This document shows, in pieces, positions 1 to 6,562 of a stretch of 7,973 nt of DNA. A model generated the notes under the pieces. It did not search any database. It was not told the DNA's origin and saw only the letters and a program-made list of their open reading frames with translations. Within the stretch, counting starts at the first letter, position 1, and the number at the start of each line of letters is the position of its first letter. The position numbers and the translations under genes were made by a program. The DNA comes from Cyanothece sp. UBA12306 (GTDB lineage: Bacteria; Cyanobacteriota; Cyanobacteriia; Cyanobacteriales; Microcystaceae): contig DLXW01000025.1 of the NCBI GenBank assembly GCA_003448685.1, positions 11,293 through 19,265 on the forward strand. Reading direction: 5' to 3'.

Positions 1-2137
1 CTAAATCAGCAGGAATCGATAAAAAACCATTAGCCTGATTGGGTTCATTTAAAGGTTGATTTCCAGGACTAGCGGTGACAAAAACTGGAATTTTCCGAGT
101 TTGGGGGTCAGACTTAAGTAAAGTCAACACATCCCATCCTGATAGCAAAGGCAATAAAGGATTAAGCATAATAGCGTAAGGTCTCAATTGCCGCGCTTTT
201 TCCACTGCTTCTGTTCCTGTGCGAGCAATGACAACTCTGTAGTTTAATTGCGTTAGCTTATCCATCAAATCTTCAATATGATGGGGAATTGCTTCAACAA
301 TCAGTACCATCGGGTTAGGAATTAGACTAGAATTATTCTCGTTCTTTTTCACCTCAATATCAGGAGAAGGAGGAAGCAGTAGGGTAAACTGACTTCCTTG
401 ACCAGCTTTGGAAATGAAAGAGATATCGCCACCGTGAGCTCTAGCTAAGCGTTGGGTAAGAACTAATCCTAAACCAGTTCCTTCAAACTTACGGGTTAAA
501 GGATTTTCTAATTGTTGAAATTTCTGAAAGATCAAATGTTGCGACTCTTCGGGAATACCAATTCCCGTATCCCAGACGGTAAAAGCCAGCCAATTTTCCC
601 AGCGATTGACCTTAATTCCCACTTGTCCTTGATCTTGACTGAATTTCAAAGCATTATCCAACAGATGAACTAACATTTGATGGAGACGTAATTCATCGGC
701 CAAGATAAATTTTAACCCAGGTTCAATTTCTAAACTAAACGATAAAGGGGAATTAGCTTTGAGCTGATGTTTTTCTTTAATCGAATCATAAGCTCTTTGA
801 CAGATACTTTTAATATTTAAAGGAATAAAGCTTAATTTTAACTGTCCTGTTTCCAAACGAGTCAAATCGAGCAAATCATTAACCAGGGTCATCAGTTGAC
901 GGCCACTGCGATAAATCAACTCTGCATAATGGACTTGGCGAGAATTGAGTTCTCCTATTTTTTGTTCCCCTAAAAGACTCGATAACCCCACCACTGCGGT
1001 TAGGGGAGATTTGAGTTCATGGCTAATACAGGCCAAAAATTCATCCTTGAGGCGATTGAGTTGGACTAAATCTGCATTTTTAGCCCCTAATTCCTGGCAA
1101 AGTCTCTGCTGTTGCGTTACATCTGTTGCTAACACGAGGAAAGTCTCCTCAGCTAAATCTCCTGTGTTCAAAGGACATTTAACAAATTGCCAGACCCGTT
1201 CTTGTTCTGAGTCATGATTAACTAATGATGGGGGAGAAGACATGGGGGAATGTAACTCTGGTGTCTCAGAAAATGAACTATTATGGTTGAATTCCCCAGG
1301 AATTGATTGTAGCCATTGAGAACAAGCCAGATTCTCCGTTAGATAGGAACTTTCAGCCCAATATTTCCCAGAAGTCAACTCAGAATTCCCCACATCAGGA
1401 TTCCCCACAGCACAAACTTGAGCAGGTAATGGATAACGACGCTGTTGATGATTGAGATAACAAACATTAGTATTATCAGGAAGAGTCAAATTACCAATCT
1501 GTTCGCGCCAACTTTGATTTTTTTGGATAATTTCCCCTTGTTTTGTCTGTACCATCACAGGTAACGGGAACTGTTCTAACAATTCTTGAAGTAATGGTTC
1601 TGAAACAGAAAAACAAGACGTTTTGTCCCGAAGATTGGGTTTTTGGGTCAATAATACTTGGATAATTTCCTCACTATCGACTAATCCCAGAAATTTTCCC
1701 GATTGATCCACCACTCCATAGGTAGGACGGGGATCAGCAGATTTCTCAGCGTCTTGTACATAGGCTCCAAAGTCTGTCAAACTTAGATCACAAGGCAATA
1801 GAACCAATTTTGTTAAGAGGTCTTGCCAATTTCTTTTTGGGGACGGATAGGTATATATACTAGAAGCCTGTTTAACTGTTGATTTCTCAGTAGAAAGTAT
1901 CTTTGATGACTGAAAATTAGAAATACTTTTAGTAGAATCAGGGGCTGAAGTCAAAGATTGTTGAAGTAATGAGGAGAGTAAATGGCGACTAGAAATAATC
2001 CCTAGGGGAGTATGGTTCTCATCGACAACTGCGATAACATCATGTTGACCCGATTTAAATAACGCTAGAATATCATCGAGCGTCATACAAGATTGACATA
2101 AGGGTACAGAGTACAGAAAATGTTTGAGGGTAAGCAT
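1..2137 (-). CDS. CBS-PAS-histidine kinase with C-terminal pseudo-receiver domain (partial, 3' end outside window)
   Basis: Sensor histidine kinase, probably soluble because no membrane segment is visible; 712 residues are present and the frame is open to the window edge. Domains in order: CBS 1 (about 8-60), CBS 2 (about 112-165), a PAS-like domain in two pieces (about 182-215 and 313-342) separated by a low-complexity insert, a short coiled coil, HisKA with phospho-acceptor His373 (SHELKSPL), and HATPase_c with N-box Asn495, G1 DTGIGIP (523-529) and G2 GTGLGL (553-558). A receiver fold follows from 610, but its acidic pair is Glu615-Ala616, the acceptor Asp is Asn659 and the Lys is Ile708, so it should not be phosphorylated. 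Start chosen at ATG 2137; an in-frame GTG at 2188 would add 17 residues, but a -10-like box lies just upstream of it. It is divergent from kaiA. The architecture recalls CikA, but with CBS rather than GAF domains. The kinase call is very sure; a clock role is inference. Confidence 0.95.
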   Translation of the reverse strand, partial: MLTLKHFLYSVPLCQSCMTLDDILALFKSGQHDVIAVVDENHTPLGIISSRHLLSSLLQQSLTSAPDSTKSISNFQSSKILSTEKSTVKQASSIYTYPSPKRNWQDLLTKLVLLPCDLSLTDFGAYVQDAEKSADPRPTYGVVDQSGKFLGLVDSEEIIQVLLTQKPNLRDKTSCFSVSEPLLQELLEQFPLPVMVQTKQGEIIQKNQSWREQIGNLTLPDNTNVCYLNHQQRRYPLPAQVCAVGNPDVGNSELTSGKYWAESSYLTENLACSQWLQSIPGEFNHNSSFSETPELHSPMSSPPSLVNHDSEQERVWQFVKCPLNTGDLAEETFLVLATDVTQQQRLCQELGAKNADLVQLNRLKDEFLACISHELKSPLTAVVGLSSLLGEQKIGELNSRQVHYAELIYRSGRQLMTLVNDLLDLTRLETGQLKLSFIPLNIKSICQRAYDSIKEKHQLKANSPLSFSLEIEPGLKFILADELRLHQMLVHLLDNALKFSQDQGQVGIKVNRWENWLAFTVWDTGIGIPEESQHLIFQKFQQLENPLTRKFEGTGLGLVLTQRLARAHGGDISFISKAGQGSQFTLLLPPSPDIEVKKNENNSSLIPNPMVLIVEAIPHHIEDLMDKLTQLNYRVVIARTGTEAVEKARQLRPYAIMLNPLLPLLSGWDVLTLLKSDPQTRKIPVFVTASPGNQPLNEPNQANGFLSIPADL

Positions 2138-2171
2138 CGGCCTAAGTTGAGGGTTACTGGCAGGTGGAAAA

Positions 2172-2186
2172 GGGGATCGCTTCCCC
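2172..2186. other. Small GC-rich hairpin in the kinase leader
   Basis: GGGGA and TCCCC form a perfect five-pair stem around a five-base loop (TCGCT). It stands out as a GC-rich island in AT-rich DNA. On the minus strand it is followed by TTTT, so it resembles a weak attenuator in the kinase leader, 35 to 50 bases before the start codon. It could equally be an operator half-site pair or chance. If the kinase began at GTG 2188 it would be coding sequence. Confidence 0.3.
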
Positions 2187-2189
2187 ACT

Positions 2190-2195
2190 ATTTTA
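2190..2195 (-). promoter_or_regulatory. Possible -10 box of the kinase gene
   Basis: Read on the minus strand this is TAAAAT, five of six matches to the TATAAT consensus. CTGACA lies upstream but only 13 bases away, too close for a normal -35. It would place the transcript start near 2183, giving a leader of about 45 bases before ATG 2137 and excluding the alternative GTG start at 2188. AT-rich sequence produces such boxes by chance. Confidence 0.25.
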
Positions 2196-2301
2196 ATATG
2201 CCTTGAATTGTCAGCTTTTAGGGTTAATCACTTACAAATAATTACAATTCTCTCTACACATACATAAATATTAATTTTTAAGAAGCCTTTGTGTTAACTT
2301 T

Positions 2302-2307
2302 TATAAG
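2302..2307 (+). promoter_or_regulatory. Possible -10 box for kaiA
   Basis: TATAAG matches five of six positions of the bacterial -10 consensus and lies 70 bases upstream of the kaiA start codon. No TTGACA-like hexamer is found at the right distance, so it would be a promoter lacking a -35 or relying on an activator. Its last bases overlap the AAGGAGG sequence; if transcription starts about 7 bases downstream, that Shine-Dalgarno would not be in the mRNA. Low confidence. Confidence 0.3.
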
Positions 2308-2377
2308 GAGGATTAGCCTAACTTGGCCGACTTTCCCCTTTAAATTGTCTAGTGAGTTAAATTAAAATTATAAAACT

Positions 2378-3286
2378 TTGCAATCTCGATTATCGCTTTG
2401 TCTGTATCTGAATGATGGCACTATTGCTCAGAATTTAGCAGAAATTCTGGCTAAAAAGCCTTATGATCTCAAAAAAATTGATTCTGCTGCAGAATTATTC
2501 GATTTTGTCCATAGTCACAGAGAAGCAATTGACTGTTTGATTATCTTTCGAGATCAAACTATCTCTCCTTTGTTTAATCAATTTTATGAACAGGGAATCT
2601 TTGTTCCTGTAGTTATTATTGACCCAGAATGGGAAGAATCTCCAACAAATTCAGCAGAAAGGGAAGTACCTAACTGCTTATATCATAGTGCTGAGGTCAA
2701 ACAAGAAACACTGTCCTTAGAGAAGATTGAGTCAGCAATTGAACAAGCTATTGCTAAGTTTTTGCATTTAAGTCCGAGTTGTCCTTTATCGAATAAATCT
2801 GTTGCTTCTCCCGAAATTGCCACACCGGAAAAACAGTCTAGTTTCTTACTTTTACAGCAGCGTCGTTTAGGAGAAAAACTCAAAGAAAGACTAGGCTATT
2901 TAGGAGTTTATTATAAAAGGAACCCTAAGGATTTTTACCGCAATCTTTCTCGAGAAGAAAAAAAGGAACTTATTGAACATCTTAGTACCAAGTATCGAGA
3001 AATAATTCTGAATTATTTTGGCGATGATACTAATATTAATAATCTCATAGATCAGTTTGTTAACCAAGCATTTTTTGCCGATGTTTCAGTCTCTAAAGTT
3101 TTAGAAATTCATATGGAACTAATTGATGAATTTTCTCAACAACTTAAAATAGAAGGTCGTAGCGAAGAAATTTTGTTAGATTATCGCCTTACCATCATCG
3201 ATATCCTAGCCCATTTGGGTGAAATGTACCGCCGATCGATTCCTCGAGAAGATCTCCTGTTTGATTTATTGTACCAAATCGATTAG
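2378..3286 (+). CDS. kaiA: KaiA, circadian clock protein that stimulates KaiC autophosphorylation
   Basis: KaiA binds the C-terminal tail of KaiC, pulls out the A-loop and promotes autophosphorylation of the CII ring; it is itself captured by fold-switched KaiB. The 302 residues comprise an N-terminal pseudo-receiver (about 1-130, with the YHSAE stretch at 102-106), a variable linker (about 135-160) and the all-helical dimerisation/KaiC-binding domain (about 160-291). Recognisable conserved stretches are ERLGYLGVYYKR (170-181), AFFADV (231-236) and EIHMELIDEF (243-252). The start is TTG at 2378: an in-frame stop at 2363-2365 excludes anything longer, and no ATG or GTG follows nearby. The N-terminus aligns with Synechococcus KaiA, which supports this start. 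No Shine-Dalgarno is present. An 11-residue tail (292-302) follows the RRSIPRE sequence near which the Synechococcus protein ends. First gene of kaiABC. Confidence 0.98.
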   Translation: MQSRLSLCLYLNDGTIAQNLAEILAKKPYDLKKIDSAAELFDFVHSHREAIDCLIIFRDQTISPLFNQFYEQGIFVPVVIIDPEWEESPTNSAEREVPNCLYHSAEVKQETLSLEKIESAIEQAIAKFLHLSPSCPLSNKSVASPEIATPEKQSSFLLLQQRRLGEKLKERLGYLGVYYKRNPKDFYRNLSREEKKELIEHLSTKYREIILNYFGDDTNINNLIDQFVNQAFFADVSVSKVLEIHMELIDEFSQQLKIEGRSEEILLDYRLTIIDILAHLGEMYRRSIPREDLLFDLLYQID

Positions 3287-3376
3287 GGTATGAATAGGGA
3301 ATCTAAGTAATTTTTACAAAATTAACTAATTAATTTAATCAACAGTTCTTTATCAATAATTTTTCTACTTTCACCA
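3287..3376 (+). promoter_or_regulatory. kaiA-kaiB spacer, possible kaiBC promoter region
   Basis: This 90-base, very AT-rich spacer contains TTTACA (3313-3318) followed by AT-rich -10-like sequence (TTTAAT at 3334-3339, only 15 bases away), and an AATTAATT palindrome at 3328-3335. In Synechococcus elongatus kaiBC has its own strong rhythmic promoter between kaiA and kaiB, so a promoter is expected here, but no convincing consensus pair is visible. No Shine-Dalgarno precedes kaiB. Confidence 0.35.
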
Positions 3377-3691
3377 ATGGTTAACTTTAAAAAAACTTAT
3401 GTTCTCAAGCTTTATGTTGCGGGTAATACACCTAACTCCGTTAGAGCTTTAAAAATCCTGAAAAATATCCTTGAAGAAGAATTTCAAGGGGTTTATGCCC
3501 TCAAGGTTATTGATGTTCTCAAAAATCCACAGTTAGCCGAAGAAGACAAAATTTTAGCTACTCCAACCCTAGCTAAAATCTTACCTCCACCTGTGCGTAA
3601 AATTATTGGAGATTTGTCCGATAGAGAGAAAGTTTTAATTGGTTTAGATCTACTTTATGAAGAAATTCGAGAAAGAGAATCTGAATCATAA
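3377..3691 (+). CDS. kaiB: KaiB, fold-switching circadian clock protein
   Basis: KaiB binds the CI ring of phosphorylated KaiC in its rare thioredoxin-like fold, sequesters KaiA to start dephosphorylation, and competes with SasA and recruits CikA. At 104 residues it is the usual length for a KaiA-dependent KaiB (102-108). The sequence is almost identical to Synechococcus and Thermosynechococcus KaiB, including [16 protein letters not shown] (11-26), [19 protein letters not shown] (49-67) and [19 protein letters not shown] (78-96). Residues known to control fold switching, Tyr8, Gly89, Asp91 and Tyr94, are the wild-type ones. The C-terminal tail is short and charged (RERESES). Start is ATG 3377 without a Shine-Dalgarno; it lies 90 bases after kaiA and 63 before kaiC. 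The identification is essentially certain. Confidence 0.99.
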   Translation: MVNFKKTYVLKLYVAGNTPNSVRALKILKNILEEEFQGVYALKVIDVLKNPQLAEEDKILATPTLAKILPPPVRKIIGDLSDREKVLIGLDLLYEEIRERESES

Positions 3692-3716
3692 AATATTTTG
3701 TTTTGAATTAATTAAT

Positions 3717-3747
3717 TTGACAAATTTTTAATAAAAGAAACTATAAA
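3717..3747 (+). promoter_or_regulatory. Possible internal promoter just before kaiC
   Basis: In the 63-base kaiB-kaiC gap a perfect TTGACA (3717-3722) is followed after 19 bases by TATAAA (3742-3747), the best promoter-like pair in the window despite a spacer slightly longer than optimal. Transcription would begin at about 3754-3755, directly at the kaiC ATG, giving a leaderless kaiC mRNA. This fits the lack of a Shine-Dalgarno before kaiC. A second box, TATAAT (3751-3756), overlaps the start codon. The AT content makes chance a real alternative. Confidence 0.35.
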
Positions 3748-3754
3748 CCCTATA

Positions 3755-5320
3755 ATGAAAGAACCCATTCCTAATACCTCTAACAAACTCGAAAAAACTC
3801 CTCAAGGTGTCCGCAAACTTCGGACTATGATCGAAGGATTTGATGAAATTACCCATGGGGGTTTACCGATTGGAAGAACCACCCTTGTAAGTGGAACATC
3901 AGGTACAGGAAAAACTTTATTAGCCATTCAATTTCTTTATCATGGTATCAAATATTTTGATTATCCCGGGTTATTTGTTACCTTTGAAGAATCACCCTTT
4001 GATATTATTCAAAATGCCTATAGTTTTGGTTGGGATTTACAACAAATAATTGATGAAGGTAAATTATTTATTCTTGATGCTTCCCCCGATCCCGATGGAC
4101 AAGAAGTTGTGGGAAGTTTTGATTTATCAGCTTTAATAGAAAGGATTCAATATGCTATTAATAAATATAAAGCACAATTAGTTTCTATTGATTCAGTAAC
4201 AGCAGTTTTTCAACAATATGATGCAGCATCGGTAGTTCGTCGAGAAATTTTTCGCTTAGTTGCTAGGTTGAAATCATTAGGCGTTACCTCGATTTTGACT
4301 ACAGAAAGAGTCGAAGAATATGGACAAATAGCTCGTTTTGGCGTGGAAGAATTTGTCTCAGACAATGTAGTCATTTTACGCAATGTTCTCGAAGGAGAAC
4401 GCCGTCGTCGAACTGCGGAAGTCCTTAAGTTACGCGGAACAACCCACATGAAAGGAGAATATCCGTTCACCATGACTGATGATGGTATCAATATCTTTCC
4501 TCTTGGTGCGATGCGACTTACTCAACGCTCATCTAATGCGCGTATTTCTTCTGGAGTTAAAACCCTTGATGGAATGTGTGGAGGTGGCTTTTTTAAAGAC
4601 TCTATTATTTTGGCAACTGGTGCCACAGGAACTGGTAAAACATTGCTAGTTAGTAAGTTTCTAGAAGAAGGTTGTCGTCAAGGAGAAAGAGCAATTTTAT
4701 TCGCCTATGAAGAGTCCAGAGCGCAATTATCCCGTAATGCTTACTCTTGGGGTATTGATTTTGAAGAAATGGAACAGAAAGGGCTGCTAAAATTGCTTTG
4801 TAGCTATCCCGAATCTTCAGGACTAGAGGATCATTTACAGATTATTAAATCAGAAATTTCTGAGTTTAAACCCTCAAGAATTGCGATTGATTCCCTTTCA
4901 GCTTTAGCTAGGGGTGTTACTAATAATGCTTTTCGTCAGTTTGTTATTGGGGTAACAGGTTATGCTAAACAAGAAGAAATAACCGGATTTTTTACTAATA
5001 CAACTGATCAATTCATGGGGGCTCATTCCATTACAGAATCCCATATTTCTACCATTACCGATACCATTATTATGCTACAATACGTAGAGATTCGTGGTGA
5101 AATGTCCCGAGCAATTAATGTCTTTAAAATGCGCGGTTCTGCCCATGATAAAGGGATTAGAGAATATAGCATCAATCAAAAAGGTCCAGCCATTCAAGAT
5201 TCTTTCCGTAATTATGAAGGAATTATTAGTGGTTCTCCCACTCGTATTAGTGTTGATGAAAAGAATGAATTATCTCGTATTGTTCGAGGGGTAAAAGATA
5301 AAACCATTGATGACGAATAA
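3755..5320 (+). CDS. kaiC: KaiC, circadian clock ATPase and autokinase/autophosphatase
   Basis: Core oscillator: a double RecA-type ATPase forming a hexamer. CI hydrolyses ATP slowly and sets the period; CII autophosphorylates and dephosphorylates in an ordered cycle. The 521 residues run one position ahead of the 519-residue Synechococcus protein. Visible sites are the CI Walker A GTSGTGKT (47-54), CI catalytic Glu78-Glu79, the CII Walker A GATGTGKT with Lys295-Thr296, CII Glu319-Glu320, the phospho-sites Ser432 and Thr433 with neighbouring Thr427, and the A-loop plus KaiA-binding tail (from about 488, ending SRIVRGVKDK). Both phospho-sites and the A-loop make this a KaiA-dependent KaiC1-type clock protein rather than a KaiC2/KaiC3 paralogue. 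Start ATG 3755 matches family length; no Shine-Dalgarno. The antiporter gene begins 3 bases after its stop. Confidence 0.99.
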   Translation: MKEPIPNTSNKLEKTPQGVRKLRTMIEGFDEITHGGLPIGRTTLVSGTSGTGKTLLAIQFLYHGIKYFDYPGLFVTFEESPFDIIQNAYSFGWDLQQIIDEGKLFILDASPDPDGQEVVGSFDLSALIERIQYAINKYKAQLVSIDSVTAVFQQYDAASVVRREIFRLVARLKSLGVTSILTTERVEEYGQIARFGVEEFVSDNVVILRNVLEGERRRRTAEVLKLRGTTHMKGEYPFTMTDDGINIFPLGAMRLTQRSSNARISSGVKTLDGMCGGGFFKDSIILATGATGTGKTLLVSKFLEEGCRQGERAILFAYEESRAQLSRNAYSWGIDFEEMEQKGLLKLLCSYPESSGLEDHLQIIKSEISEFKPSRIAIDSLSALARGVTNNAFRQFVIGVTGYAKQEEITGFFTNTTDQFMGAHSITESHISTITDTIIMLQYVEIRGEMSRAINVFKMRGSAHDKGIREYSINQKGPAIQDSFRNYEGIISGSPTRISVDEKNELSRIVRGVKDKTIDDE

Positions 5321-5323
5321 AAA

Positions 5324-6547
5324 ATGATTTTTACTTATAGTGACTGGGCTATTCTAGCTGGCTTTGCCTTGATGTATAGCATGATTGCCGGAGGTTTACA
5401 ACGAACCTGGATTTCTGATGCCATGGTTTTCGTAATCTTTGGTCTATTGTTTGGTCCTTTTGGTCTGGGAATATTACAAATTAATGTCAACTCAGAAAAT
5501 CTCAAGTTAATCGTTGAATTAACCCTAGCTCTGATTCTCTTTACAGATGCTGCTAATGCTAATTTGTCGGTAGTCAAGAACAGTATTCGTCTTCCTAGTC
5601 GCCTACTTTTGGTAGGATTACCATTAACTATTGGACTAGGTTTTGGAGTGAGTAGACTGTTGTTCGGAGATCTTAGTCTAGTTGAGGGGGCTATTCTAGC
5701 TACCATGCTGGCTCCCACAGATGCGGCCTTAGGGAAAGCAGTAGTCACTAATCCTGATGTACCAGCAGTTATTCGTGAAGATTTGAATATAGAAAGTGGT
5801 CTCAACGATGGAATTTGCGTTCCTATTCTTTTGGCTTTACTAGCGATCGCCACCCACCAAAATACTGAAGACAGTACAATTCAATTGTTATTGGGCCTGT
5901 TTGCAGAGGAAATTGGCATCGGCCTAGTTGTGGGGGCCAGCTTTGGCTTTATCAGTCCACAGTTAGGCAAATTCTGCCGTGAACACAATTGGCTCTCCAA
6001 ACATTGGCGACAAGTCTCCGTGGTTTGTGTGGCAATTCTCTGCTTTGCTACAGCCCAAAGTTGGGGAGGAAGTGGATTTATTGCGTCTTTTGTGGGCGGT
6101 TTGTTTTTTGGTAATGCTTTTAAGCCAAAATCTTACAAAGAAGATCTCCTGTTGGGATCAGAGGCCACTTGTAATGCTTTAACTCTGATCACCTGGATCG
6201 CATTTGGTTCAGCCGTTGTTAGTGTCGCACTCCCTCAAATCACTTGGCAAATTGTTGTTTACGCCATTTTAAGTTTGACCATAGTGCGGATGGTTCCTGT
6301 ATTCTTGTGTTTATCTCGAACGACTTTAAATCTAGAGAGCAAATTATTCGTCGGGTGGTTTGGTCCGAGGGGATTAGCGAGTATTGTCTTTGCAGTGATT
6401 GTACTTGATGAAAGGTTACCTGGTAGTAATACCTTGACCTTAATAGTTGCTTTTACAGTAGTATTAAGCGTTCTAGCCCACGGTCTAACGGCCAATCCCT
6501 GGGCTAGAAGCTATGGCCAACGGATGGGACAAAATAAAGCAGATTAG
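5324..6547 (+). CDS. CPA1-type (NhaP-like) cation:proton antiporter
   Basis: An inner-membrane protein of 407 residues that probably exchanges Na+ or K+ for H+. It is hydrophobic throughout, with about a dozen membrane segments. Signature residues of the CPA1/NhaP branch are Asp133 in LAPTDAALGK, the IESGLNDG block with Glu157 and the Asn161-Asp162 pair (the ND ion-binding motif of electroneutral antiporters), and Arg349 in GWFGPRGLAS, a conserved position in NhaP proteins. There is no long cytoplasmic C-terminal regulatory domain; the protein ends soon after the last helix. Start ATG 5324 lies 3 bases after the kaiC stop with no Shine-Dalgarno, so translational coupling to kaiC and co-transcription with the clock are likely. 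The ion specificity, and whether it sits in the plasma or thylakoid membrane, cannot be read from sequence. It converges with the protease gene. Confidence 0.92.
   Translation: MIFTYSDWAILAGFALMYSMIAGGLQRTWISDAMVFVIFGLLFGPFGLGILQINVNSENLKLIVELTLALILFTDAANANLSVVKNSIRLPSRLLLVGLPLTIGLGFGVSRLLFGDLSLVEGAILATMLAPTDAALGKAVVTNPDVPAVIREDLNIESGLNDGICVPILLALLAIATHQNTEDSTIQLLLGLFAEEIGIGLVVGASFGFISPQLGKFCREHNWLSKHWRQVSVVCVAILCFATAQSWGGSGFIASFVGGLFFGNAFKPKSYKEDLLLGSEATCNALTLITWIAFGSAVVSVALPQITWQIVVYAILSLTIVRMVPVFLCLSRTTLNLESKLFVGWFGPRGLASIVFAVIVLDERLPGSNTLTLIVAFTVVLSVLAHGLTANPWARSYGQRMGQNKAD
5843..5850. repeat. HIP1 octamer
   Basis: GCGATCGC, the highly iterated palindrome found in excess in many cyanobacterial genomes. 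This copy lies inside the antiporter gene. It is useful as a lineage marker; no local function is implied. Confidence 0.85.
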
Positions 6548-6562
6548 GCGGTTATTTTGTAA

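Larger units (their letters stand above)
2138..2377. promoter_or_regulatory. Divergent intergenic region between the kinase gene and kaiA
   Basis: This 240-base, AT-rich spacer separates the start codons of the kinase (-) and kaiA (+), so it must hold both promoters. Visible inside it are a -10-like box for the kinase, a small GC-rich hairpin, a TATAAG box for kaiA at 2302-2307 without a recognisable -35, and an isolated strong Shine-Dalgarno sequence. No RNA gene or longer coding region was seen. Promoter positions are inferred from similarity to consensus only. Confidence 0.7.

Noticed and set aside
945..1217. 90-codon open frame on the plus strand
   Set aside because: It is antisense to the kinase HisKA region, where the minus-strand frame shows intact kinase motifs; the plus-strand product has no recognisable features.
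1..2137. Naming the kinase cikA or sasA
   Set aside because: It lacks the GAF domain of CikA and the KaiB-like N-terminal domain of SasA; only the pseudo-receiver is shared with CikA.
2186..2188. GTG at 2188 (minus) as the kinase start
   Set aside because: It is in frame with no stop between, but its ribosome-binding sequence is no better, the extra 17 residues are Pro-rich and precede the CBS fold, and a -10-like box sits immediately upstream.
5335..5853. 172-codon open frame on the minus strand, antisense to the antiporter
   Set aside because: It lies wholly inside a well-supported gene, its translation is rich in Arg/Pro/Ser/Thr as expected from the complement of hydrophobic codons, and it matches no recognisable domain.
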